NCBI GenBank assembly: GCA_004431415.1
Contig: QPMI01000640.1
Span: forward strand, 124,001 to 188,000
Source of the DNA: Cyanophora paradoxa
Lineage: Eukaryota > Glaucocystophyceae > Cyanophorales > Cyanophoraceae
Length of the DNA: 64,000 nucleotides
Direction: 5' to 3'
The notes under the pieces were generated by a model that was not told where the DNA came from, did no database searches, and saw nothing but the letters and a program-made list of their open reading frames with translations. The position numbers were made by a program, and so were the translations under genes. Below are positions 1 through 9,944 of this stretch, piece after piece. Position 1 is the first letter of the stretch, and every line of letters starts with the position of its first letter.

Positions 1-1636
1 ATCGCCTGCCTTGTGCTTCGCCCAGTCCGCCGTCTGCGGGACCGATCAGCGCCTGGCGACCGGCATGCGCGCCGGCGCGGCGCACCGACCCGTAGGTCTC
101 GCCAGCCGTCTCCTTTGCGCGGCCGGCCGCCTCGCCGGCGCGCTCCCGCACATCGCCTGCCTTGTGCTTCGCCCAGTCCGCCGTCTGCGGGACCGATCAG
201 CGCCTGGCGACCGGCATGCGCGCCGGCGCGGCGCACCGACTCGTAGGTCTCGCCAGCCGTCTCCTTTGCGCGGCCGGCCGCCTCCCCGGCACGCTCCCGC
301 ACATCGCCTGCCTTGTGCTTCGCCCAGTCCGCCGTCTGCGGGACCGATCAGAGCCTGGCGACCGGCATGCGCGCCGGCGCGGCGCACCGACCCGTAGGTC
401 TCGCCAGCCGTCTCCTTTGCGCGGCCGGCCGCCTCGCCGGCGCGCTCCCGCACATCGCCTGCCTTGTGCTTCGCCCAGTCCGCCGTCTGCGGGACCGATC
501 AGCGCCTGGCGACCGGCATGCGCGCCGGCGCGGCGCACCGACTCATAGGTCTCGCCAGCCGTCTCCTTTGCGCGGCCGGCCGCCTCGCCGGCACGCTCCC
601 GCACATCGCCTGCCTTGTGCTTCGCCCAGTCCGCCGTCTGCGGGGCCGATCAGCGCCTGGCGGCCTGCGTGCGCGGTGGCGTGGCGCACCGACTCGTAGG
701 TCTCCTTTGCGCGGCCGGCCGCCTCGCCGGCGCGCTCCCGCACATCGCCTGCCTTGTGCTTCGCCCAGTCCGCCGTCTGCGGGACCGATCAGCGCCTGGC
801 GACCGGCATGCGCGCCGGCGCGGCGCACCGACCCGTAGGTCTCGCCAGCCGTCTCCTTTGCGCGGCCGGCCGCCTCGCCGGCGCGCTCCCGCACATCGCC
901 TGCCTTGTGCTTCGCCCAGTCCGCCGTCTGCGGGACCGATCAGCGCCTGGCGACCGGCATGCGCGCCGGCGCGGCGCACCGACTCGTAGGTCTCGCCAGC
1001 CGTCTCCTTTGCGCGGCCGGCCGCCTCGCCGGCGCGCTCCCGCACATCGCCTGCCTTGTGCTTCGCCCAGTCCGCCATCTGCGGGGCCGATCAGCGCCTG
1101 GCGGCCTGCGTGCGCGGTGGCGTGGCGCACCGACTCGTAGGTCTCCTTTGCGCGGCCGGCCGCCTCGCCGGCGCGCTCCCGCACATCGCCTGCCTTGTGC
1201 TTCGCCCAGTCCGCCGTCTGCGGGACCGATCAGAGCCTGGCGACCGGCATGCGCGCCGGCGCAGCGCACCGACTCGTAGGTCTCGCCAGCCGTCTCCTTT
1301 GCGCGGCCGGCCGCCTCGCCGGCACGCTCCCGCGCATCGCCTGCCTTGTGCTTCGCCCAGTCCGCCGTCTGCGGGACCGATCAGAGCCTGGCGACCGGCA
1401 TGCGCGCCGGCGCGGCGCACCGACTCGTAGGTCTCGCCAGCCGTCTCCTTTGCGCGGCCGGCCGCCTCGCCGGCGCGCTCCCGCACATCGCCTGCCTTGT
1501 GCTTCGCCCAGTCCGCCGTCTGCGGGGCCGATCAGCGCCTGGCGGCCTGCGTGCGCGGTGGCGTGGCGCACCGACTCGTAGGTCTCCTTTGCGCGGCCGG
1601 CCGCCTCGCCGGCGCGCTCCCGCACATTGCTGGCCT
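1..1636 (-). repeat. Tandem exon-intron repeat array, 151/139-bp units
   Basis: Unit starts recur at 11, 162, 313, 464, 615, 754, 905, 1056, 1195, 1346 and 1497, with a partial unit at the left edge. Most units are 151 bp. Those starting at 615, 1056 and 1497 are 139 bp. On the minus strand each unit is a phase-0 exon of 99 nt (33 residues) followed by a 52-nt intron that begins GTGCGCC and ends CCGCAG, for example 34-85. The 139-bp form lacks 12 exon bases, removing four residues (TAGE) without a frame change, and carries its own intron variant. Confidence 0.9.
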
Positions 1637-2356
1637 TCTGCTTCGCCCAGTCCGCCGCCTGTGCGATGTGAGTTGCCAACGTTATTGCAATTAAAATCGC
1701 CAACCCACATCGTGGGCCTTCTCAGCCGCCCAGTCGCGCGCGCTTGCCGCCTCCTTCGCGGTCTGTGCCGCCTGCCCGGTGCCTCGGAATGCGCTCTCCA
1801 ACCTGGGACCGGAGAGACGTGACGCACGTGCGAGACTTTCTCAACGGTGGCATTCTTCGCCCCGGCCAACGTGTCCTGGGCCGCGTGCCCTGCCTGCGGG
1901 CGCGGTCATCCATTTGTCATCGACTTTTCTGCGCCGCCCGGGAACAAACCTCAGCCGCCTTCTGCATAACGTACTCTTTCGCCTTGGGAATGGTGTGCAT
2001 GCCGGCATCCACGCGCTGCAAACACCCGTAAGCGGCCAGGTGGCGGGAGCGCGCCCTGTTTTCAAGGAAAATTGCGCACGGAGGCGACGAACTCGCGAGC
2101 CGCTTCCTCCGTGGCGTGCACCTTTTCGCTAAGCTGCGGTGAATATGAGCGCCGCGCGCCGCGGCGTGCGGAGACCGAGACGCGTACAGACCTGCTCGGC
2201 AGCCGCTTTCGCGGAAACTCCGATCCCGCGGCGAACGTCCTCTGCCTGCTCCTTTGCCTGCTCAATCACGCCCCGGTCCTTCGGGTCCTTCTCCAGCGAG
2301 GAGAGCGCGCGTGCGCCGCCCGCGGCCGCGGCCGCAGCTGGAGGAACGAGGAACAT
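1..2356 (-). CDS. LEA-like (group 3) 11-mer repeat protein, 3' part beyond window
   Basis: Multi-exon gene read on the minus strand and running off the left edge. The first exon (from about 2356) encodes a helical segment containing AKEQAEDVRRGI and ends at AKAAAEQ before a GT donor. Further exons encode LSEKVHATEEAAREF, RVDAGMHTIPKAKEYV and AAQTAKEAASARDWAAEKA. Then follow eleven near-identical repeat units, each giving three 11-residue motifs: TADWAKHKAGD, VRERAGEAAGR and AKETAGETYES. This matches the classical group 3 LEA motif (TAQAAKEKAGE-like), an amphipathic, mostly disordered protein type linked to desiccation, cold or osmotic stress. The repeats only stay in frame if a 52-nt intron is removed from each unit, because the 151-bp period is not a multiple of three. 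Start codon is uncertain: a hydrophobic stretch lies in frame upstream and could be a signal sequence. Family call is firm, exact exon set less so. Confidence 0.75.
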
Positions 2357-2661
2357 CGGGGCGCCTGTGCATAGGATTAGTGGGAGAGCGAAGGCGCAGC
2401 GTGTACTACAAACGCAATGAAAGAGGAAGAAGATGCAGCTGTCGAGCAAAAACGAGCGCAGGTGTTCTAGACGCAAGGGCCGTGCACCAGGCAGGCAGAA
2501 CGCGTTGGGCCGCAGCATTGCGACAGCACCCAGGCGGCGCGCTGCGGCGCCGCGGCGCGCGGCGAGGGAGGCCGCGAGCATTTTTTCAGAATCACGACGT
2601 GTATCCCCCTGGCGTGAATTCCCCCCTCGCCAGCGCCAGCGTTCGTCGCCAGCGAAAAAGG
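2357..2661. promoter_or_regulatory. Divergent intergenic region, probable bidirectional promoter
   Basis: About 300 bp separate the diverging starts of the LEA-like gene (minus) and the SDR gene (plus). No TATA-like box or other recognisable motif is obvious to me. If the LEA-like gene starts further upstream than 2356, this region is correspondingly shorter. The promoter role is inferred from gene orientation only. Confidence 0.35.
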
Positions 2662-4349
2662 ATGTTCGTCGCCAGCGTTCCCTCAACCGCCGCCGGACAG
2701 CGGGCGCCCGTCCACGCCAATATTCGCGCCCGCCCGGCCGCTCCGGAGCTCCGCTCGTCGAAGTTCTTCGGCTCGGGCCCCGTTGCCGCGACCAAGCCGG
2801 CCCAGCGGCGCGCGGACCAGTCGAATGTCGTCTTCTGCGCCGCTGTTCCCGCGTCGGGTGCGCCTTTCGCAGCCGCGCGCACCGTGCTTGAACGCGCGGG
2901 CGCAGAGATTGGCACCGTGTTCGTCGCTGGCGCCACCGGCGAGACTGGCCGCCTGATCGTCAAGGTTCGCAGTCCGCCCCCGCAGCACCGCCGCGGCGAA
3001 ACTGCTGCGCCTGCACGTGCAATGATTCCCCGCACTCGCTAGCTGCCGCCAGGCGGCGCCAGCTCCGCCCAGCGCGCTCTAGAGGCAGTGCAACTCCCAA
3101 CTGTTTTTAGATTGCCTAGATGGACATCTAGTCCTGGAGGCCACCCGCCAGCTTTAGCCAGCCGGCCGCTGGCGCGCGAGACGCAGCCCGGGGTGCTGGC
3201 CGGCCGCGCGCGGACTCACTCGCGCGCGCCTGTGCAGGAGCTGCTGGAGCGGGGCGTGAAGGTGCGGGCCGGCGTGAGGAACCCGGAGGAGGCCAAGGGG
3301 GTGCGCTCCTGGGTTCCTCACGCCCGCCTCGGCCAAGGGGGTCCGGAGCTCGCGAGCTGATCGCTGCGCTTCTCGAAAGGTCGTCCCCGAGGGGGCCGAG
3401 GTCCTCCGCGCGGTGCGCCGGCGCCCGCCCCGGGGCCTCCCCAGAGCTCGCCGGCCCTGCGGCTGCGGGGGAAGCGGGGCTTGAGGCGGGGGCGGGGCAG
3501 GACGTCAAGGACGCGAAGATGCTGCCGGGCTGCATCGGCGACGCCAAGGTCGTCGTCTGCGCCTCCGGCGTCAACTACCGCAAGGGCGAGACCAAGAACC
3601 CCCTCGGGCCCTTCTCCGTCCGCCCCGCGCCCCGCGCCGACCGCCCCTGTGGCCCGGCGTGACGCGGCGGCAGGTGGACTACGTCGGCACCAAGAACCTC
3701 GTCGAGGCCGCCAAGGCCGCCGGCGTCAAGCACTTCGTGCGCGCCGAGCCCGTCCTCCGGACCCCCCAGGCGCCCCGGGCGAGGCGGGCGGGCAGGTGCT
3801 GGTGACGTCGCTGTGCGTGTCGAAGCTGCTGCACCCGCTGAACCTCTTCTACCTCATCCTTTTCTGGAAGAAGCAGGCCGAGGAGCACCTCCGGGTGAGC
3901 CCGCCCCGCCCCGCCCCGCGCCCCGCGCCGCTGAGGCGGGGGCCGCGGCGGGGCAGGGGAGCGGGGTGACGTACACGATCGTGCGGCCGGGCGGGCTCTC
4001 GAACGACCCGGTGGAGGGGGAGGTCGTCGCCAGCGGCGCCGACACCCTCTTCAAGGGCCGCATCAACCGCGGCCGCGTCGCCAAGGCCCGCCACCCCGCC
4101 CACGCCCAGCCTCCCGCCCCCGCCCGCCCGCCCTGACGCTCGCGGGCCGGGGGGCGCAGGTGGCGGCGGACGCCGTCTTCGAGACGGAGAGCTACAACAA
4201 GGCGCGGCGCAGGCCGTCCCCGCTGCGCGCCCGGCCAGTGGGCAGGGGCGCTGACGGGGATGGGCGGGGCGGGGCGGCAGGTGGTGGAGATCGTGCAGGA
4301 GGCGGGGGCCCCCGCCAAGAGCCCCGCCGAGCTCTTCGCCGCCCTCTAG
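2662..4349 (+). CDS. NAD(P)-binding atypical short-chain dehydrogenase (NmrA-like), probably plastid-targeted
   Basis: Nine exons joined by eye. Exon 1 (2662-2964) has a Ser/Ala/Arg-rich leader, then the Rossmann start VFVAGATGETGRLIVK (GxxGxxG). Later exons give ELLERGVKVRAGVRNPEEA (from 3238), VVPEGAEVLRA (3380-3412), DVKDAKMLPGCIGDAKVVV (from 3501), VDYVGTKNLVEAAKAAGVKH, LVTSLCVSKLLHPLN, VTYTIVRPGGLSNDP and, last, VVEIVQEAGAPAKSPAELF to the stop at 4347. The order and the YTIVRPGGL and VDxxGTxNLV motifs match the plant chloroplast SDR family typified, from memory, by Arabidopsis At2g34460. The substrate is unknown. The long leader suggests a transit peptide. Introns 7 and 8 (4086-4159 and 4202-4280) start with GC rather than GT. 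The family call is strong, the biochemical role is not established. Confidence 0.85.
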
Positions 4350-4665
4350 ACGCCCACCCGCCATCCCCGCGCCCCGCCTCGCCCCCGCCCCGCCGGGCCG
4401 CGCCCACGCTCGAGCTCGAGCTCCGCCCTCCCCAGCCGCCCGTTTTCCAGTACTGGTTCCAGATGACATTTCCAGATGACACTCGCCCTCATTCTCCGGC
4501 TCGTTCCTGAAGAAGTACTTACTTATGAAGAACGTGGATATATGTTATATATATGGCCGGACTTCCAGTACCCCTGGGCGGTCAAAAAAGTTAGCAGGGT
4601 ATACGTACTCGGGCTCAGTGACGGACTCGCTACATCGACGTCGCCGAGTCGGGGCGCGCGGTGGA

Positions 4666-7600
4666 ATGGAGAAGCCGATCTACCTCGACTTCAATGGCTC
4701 GACGCCGCTGTCCCGCGAGGTCGTCGACGCCATGAAGAGCGTGCTGGACGTGCGTGCGGCGCACGACCGGCGCTGGCCCGGGCGTACGCCGCGGACGCGC
4801 GCGTCTGACGTCGACGCGGGCAGAGCGGGCTGGGAACCGGCAACCCGTCCTCGTCGCACTTCTACGGCGCCGAGTCGAAGAAGGCCATCGAGGCGGCTCG
4901 GAAGCAAGTGGCCGCCGCGCTGCATTGCGCAGAGGATGAGCTCATCTTCACGAGCGGCGGCACCGAGTGCGCCCGGCGCTGAGCGTGCGCGTGCTGGTGG
5001 GCCCGGCCCGGCCCGAGCGCCTGCGCGGCAGGTCGAACAACTACGCGATCAAGGGCTACTTCGCGGCGAATAAGGGGCGCGGCAACCACATCATCAGCTC
5101 GACCGTGGAGCACCCGGCGGTCACGCAGGTGTGCGACTTCCTGGCCGAAACCGGTGCCGGCGCCCCGCCCGTCCCCCGCCGCCACGCCGCCCCTCCCTGC
5201 GAGCCGCGGACCGACCCGCCGGCCGTGCGCGGGGCGCGCGTGCAGCCGGGGCGCGGGTCTCGTACTGCCCGGTGGACGGGACGGGGCGGCTGGACCTGGC
5301 GGCCCTCGAGGCGCTCATTACGCCAGCGACGATCCTCATCAGCGTCATGCACGCCAACAACGAGGCCCGCGCGCCGCCGCCGTTGCCGTCGGCCTCGCGC
5401 GCCCCGCCGCGCGCCGCCGCCGAGGGCGCCCCGCACAGGTGGGGACGCTGCAGCCGATCAGGGAGATCGTGGAGATCGCGAAGCGCGGCGGCCGCAACAT
5501 CGCCGTTCACACGGACGCCTCGCAGAGCGTCGGCAAGGCGTGCCCTCCCCGCGCGCGCCGCCGCCCGCGCGGCGCGCGGCCCGGGGCGGGAGGTGACGGC
5601 GGGGCGCCAGGTGCCCGTGCGGGTCGACGAGCTCGGCGTGGACATGCTCACCGTCGCCGGCCGTGCGCGCCCCGCCCCCGCCGCCCCGCCCGCGCCTCTC
5701 CAGCGCCGGAGGGGGGCGGGGCGGGGCAGACAAGCTGTGCGCGCCGAAGGGGATCGGGGCGGTGTACACGGGGCGGGGGACGGCGGTGGAGCGGCAGATG
5801 CACGGCGGCGACCACGAGCTCAAGCGCCGCGCCGGTGCCCCCGCCCCGTGTACACCGCCCCTCTCCTTGCCCCGCCCTCCACCACGCGCCCCAGGCACCG
5901 AGAACGTGCTCTACGCTGTGGCCCTGGGGACGGCGGCGGCGGCGGCGGCGCGGGACCTCGAGAAGAACATGGCGCACTGCCGCCGCACCCGCGACCGCCT
6001 CCTCGCGCGCTTCAAGGAGGCCGGGTGCGCGCGCCCGGCCCCGGCTCCCCGCTCGCGCCCCGCCTGAGGGGGCGGCGGGCGGCAGGCTGGACATCCGGGT
6101 GAACGGGCACCCGGAGCACTGCCTGCCCAACACGCTGAGCGTCGGCTTCGGGCGGATCGAGGCCCCGACCCTCCTCTCCGAGCTCGCCGCCTCCGTCTCC
6201 GCCTCCGCCGGCGCCGCCTGCCACTCCGACCACAAGGACGCGCGCGCCCCCGCCGCCCCGCGCTCCCCGCCCCCTCTCGTTGCGCTCAGCGGGCGGCGGC
6301 AGATGTCGGGGGTTCTGAAGGCGATGAAAGTGCCGGCGGTGTACGGCATGGGCACCGTGCGCCGCGGCCCCCCGCCTGCGCGGGCGGCGCGGCGGGGGCG
6401 AGGGGGGCGGGGGGCGGCAGGTGCGGTTCAGCACGGGGGCGACGACGACGGAGGAGGAGGTCGACCGCGCCGCCGCCCTCGTCGTCGCCGCCGGCCCGCC
6501 CGCCCTCGCCCCCCGCCCCCACGCCCGCCCCGGCCCCCTGCCCCCTGACGCGTGGCGCGCAGTGAGGCGGCTGACGCCGGGGGAAGAGGCGGGGGCGGGG
6601 GACGGGGAGGGCGAGGGGGGGCCCGAGGGGCTCCCCGCCCTCGCCGACGTCCGCATGACGCGCTACACCAAGGGGCCCGCCCCGCCCCGCCCCGCCCCGC
6701 CCCGGGCCCCGCGTGGGGGGCGGAGCTGAGGGGGCGGCAGGATGGGGTGCGCGTGCAAGCTGAAGCCGCAGCTGCTGGAGGGCGTGCTGCGGGGCCTGCC
6801 GCGCGCCACGGACCCCCGCGTCCTCGTCTCCACCGAGACCTCCGACGACGCCGCCGTGTCCGCCCCCCGCCCGCCCCGCCCCTCCCACGCACCGAGGCGC
6901 CCCGGGGGCGCCCGCAGGTACAAGATCAGCGACGAGCTGGCCGCCGTGCACACCCTCGACTTCTTCACCCCCGTGTCCGCCCCGCCCCGCCCCGCCCCGT
7001 CGGCGGCCTCTGGGTGCGGGGCCGAGGTGCGGGCGGGGCGGCAGGTGCGACGACCCGTACGAGTTCGGGGCGGTGGCGGCGGCCAACGCGATCTCCGACG
7101 TCTACGCGATGGGCGCGACGTGCGCCGCCCCTTCGCCGGGGGCCGGGGCGTGCGGTGAGAGCGGCGCAGGCCGGCGACGGCCCTCTCCATCGTCGCCTTC
7201 CCCTCGCTGCGCCTCCCCATCACCGCCCTCCAGCGCATCCTCCAGGCCGGCCCCCGCCCCGGCGGCTCCGGGCGCCCTCCCGCGGGGTCGAGGCGGGGCG
7301 CAGGGGGCGGCGGACAAGTGCGCGGAGGCCGGCGTCTCCATCGTCGGCGGCCACTCCATCGACGACCCCGAGCCCAAGGCCCGCCCCCCCCCCCCCCCCC
7401 ACCCACCCCCACCCCCCCCCCCCCCCCCCCCCCCCAAACCCCTCACCTCTCCCTCCGCCCCTCGCCCCCGCCCGCCTCGGCCCGCCCTGGCCCCGCTCAC
7501 CCCTCGCGCAGTTCGGGCTCTCGGTGACGGGGTACGGGCACCCCGAGCGGATCCTGCGGAACAGCAGCGCGCGGGCGGGGGACGTCGTTGTCCTTACGAA

Positions 7601-8420
7601 GCCCATCGGCGCGCCCCGGCAGCTGCCCCCGCAGCGCACGCCTCGCCCGCCCCTCACGGTCACCGCGGCAGGGACGGGCGTGCTGACGACGGCCACGAAG
7701 CGCGGGGTCGCGTCGGCGGAGGAGGCGGCCGCCTGCGTGCGCAGCATGGCCGAGCTCAACCGCGCCGCCGCCGAGGCGCCCTCCCCCCCGGCCTCTTCCG
7801 CCGGGCGCCGCTGAGCGTGGGCGGGGCGGCAGGCGATGGCGGCGGTGGGGCCGGCGGTGCACGCGGCGACGGACGTGACGGGCTTCGGCCTCGTCGGCCA
7901 CCTCCACGAGATGACCGCCGGCTCGGGCCCGCTCCACGCCCCGCCCCGGCCCTTGCCCCCGCTCAGCCAGCGCCTCGCAGGCTGGACGCCGAGCTCGACT
8001 CGGCGGCCGTGCCCTCCTCCCCGGCGCCTTCGCCCACGCCGCCGCCGGCATCGTCCCCGGCGGTGCCGCCCCGCGCCGCCCCTCGGGGCGGCGGGGGCGG
8101 CTGAGGGGCGCGGGGGCGGGGCCAGGGACGGTGAGCAACATGGAGTACGCGGGGCGGTGGGTGCGGTGGGGCGACGGGGTTGGGGAGACGACGCGGGCCC
8201 TCCTCTGCGACGCGCAGACCTCCGGCGGCCTCCTCCTCGCCGTCGCCCCGTCCGCCCTCCCCCCGCCCCCGCCCCGCCCCGCCCCCGACTCCACCCGCCC
8301 CGCCGCGCGCAGGAGTCGGCCGAGGCGCTGCTGGCGGCGCTGCGGGAGCGGAAGACGCTGGCGGCGGCCGCCGTCGCCCGCCTCACCGCCCCGGGGCCTG
8401 GCATCATCACCGTCCGGTAG
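4666..8420 (+). CDS. Selenocysteine lyase-selenophosphate synthetase fusion (SCLY-SPS)
   Basis: About 23 small exons encode two enzymes in one frame. The N-terminal half is a PLP-dependent NifS-fold enzyme: IYLDFNGSTPLSREVV, GTGNPSSSHFYGAES, IFTSGGTE, SSTVEHPAVTQ, VMHANNE, HTDASQSVG, the PLP-lysine segment TVAGHKLCAPKGIG, GTENVLYAVALG and the catalytic-cysteine loop GAACHSDHKD, which is the selenocysteine-lyase form rather than the IscS form. The C-terminal half is selenide,water dikinase: VRMTRYTKG, then GCACKLKP (catalytic Cys-Lys, so Cys-type, not Sec), SDDAAVYKISDEL, DDPYEFGAVAAANAISDVY, VGGHSIDDPEPK, TKPIGTGVL, ATDVTGFGLVGHLHEM and DAQTSGGLL. One exon (6563-6674) carries both the last lyase helix (VRRL) and the start of SPS (VRMTRYTKG), so this is a true fusion. 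Reaction: Sec to Ala plus selenide, then ATP-dependent selenophosphate formation for selenoprotein synthesis. Confidence 0.9.
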
Positions 8421-9944
8421 TCCTCTAGACTGGAAGCTGCCTGGGCCCGTTTCCTAATTTTAATTATAACCGACTCGGCGACGGTGATGGCGCCCGCGCG
8501 GGGCCCCTGGGCGCCGGCGCCAGCGAGGAAGGGCCGCGTTAGCGAGCGGCATTTGATATAAAAGGGCCACTGACTTGCCGCGCGCGTCAGTTGGGTCCGG
8601 GGAAGGGCATTTAACCTCGGCGAATCCAAGATCTAGATGCGCGCATGCAGAGGGCAGCTGCAGGGACTTAAACTAGCGCTTAATTAAGCTTAAGAAGGCG
8701 CGCGCACGGTGGCCGGGCGAGCCGCTGGGCCGGCTCCGGCTGAGGCTGGCCATGCCAGGCGAGCTCAGCGGCTGCAGCTGTCCTCGCGATCGAGGCGAGC
8801 TGTCCTCTTAGAGGTAGGCCTCATGATCGGGGCCTAGCGAGCTAGCTCTAGCTATGTAAGGCGCGGGCCTTGAGAAGGGGGAGGGAACCTTGTCTGGCCA
8901 TGGACGTGCTCCAGCTCCTGCAGCTGCCAGGCTGCGCATGCCCCGTGGCCGTCGCGCGCGGAGGCGTGGCGGGTGCACGAGTGCGCATGTGCTGCGGGTG
9001 CACGTGCGTCACGGCGTGGCTACATAGCTAGGGGCTGGCCGGCGCCTCGGCCTCCGCGCGATCTGGGCGCGGGCACGGGGACGCTGCTCAAGCTCACGTT
9101 CCGCTCAAAAAGCGGCGCAGCGGGCCAGCTCATGATCAGCGGCGCCGGCTGCATGCGCAGCAGGCATGCGCATCGCGCGCGCGCGGGGCTCTGCGTCGCG
9201 CAGCACGCGCGCCGCGCTGGCATCGGCTTGTTGGAAGTGGCATAGCCCGCCAAGTGCGGCCGGCTTGCGGCCGGCTTGTGCAATTGCGTCGGGGCGCGGT
9301 TGGCGCGGGTGAAGCGTGCGCGGCTGGCGCGGCTAGCCGCTGAGCCACAGCAAGCTGCCGCGCGGGCGAGAGGCGTAACCATTGTTGAGCCGAGCCGAGC
9401 TGCGGCGCCCGGGGGAGAAAGCGGCCGGGGGGTACTTTAAGAGGTTTTCTCAGGGTAAGTTCGCACTCTCCAATGTGATTGGCTAGCGCGCGCGGCGTCC
9501 TCCCACGCGACCGCGTTCGCGCCTGGCCTCGCTCTCGCAGTACGGAATGTCGAACATGATGCGCGCAACGACCTCGAACTGGTCTGGCCCGTATATCTGC
9601 TCCCTGTGCGTCGCTGGACCCATTTTTGTCCCGGGTGTTGGTGCCTGTTCCTGGATCACCCTTTGGTCGGACGGGACCGGGAGACATGGTTTCGGGGTCC
9701 CCTGGGGATGCGCTTTCAGGGTGTACCGCGCGGCCCCGGTTTTGCGGAGGTCGGGGAAATGGGATTTGGGGTAGGGTTGGACCCAAGGGACAGGGACAGG
9801 GGAAGTGTTTTACCCTTCCCCAATCATAATTACATGCAGGCAGCCGCTCGAACTGTCCGATCATCTGATCCGTCGCGGGGCTAGCGCTACAGGAACTGAT
9901 GCAAGGCGGGTACATCAATTGAAGAAGGGGGCTACAGGCAAACA
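8421..9944. other. Intergenic region, no gene recognised
   Basis: About 1.5 kb without a convincing exon. It is rich in short palindromes such as GCATGCGCA, AGCTAGCT and CAGCTGCAG. An AT-rich patch follows the SPS stop (about 8453-8470), possibly the 3' processing region. The last 400 bp before the next start may hold the promoter of the GH99 gene, but no defined element is visible. Confidence 0.5.

Noticed and set aside
11-1430. Long overlapping plus-strand reading frames with Cys/Arg/Pro-rich repeats over the array
   Set aside because: They are the complement of the minus-strand LEA exons; composition is implausible and their length is only a result of the repeat.
6741-6770. Possible selenocysteine (TGA) at the SPS active site
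   Set aside because: The catalytic positions read TGC-GCG-TGC (Cys-Ala-Cys), so this SPS is the cysteine form.
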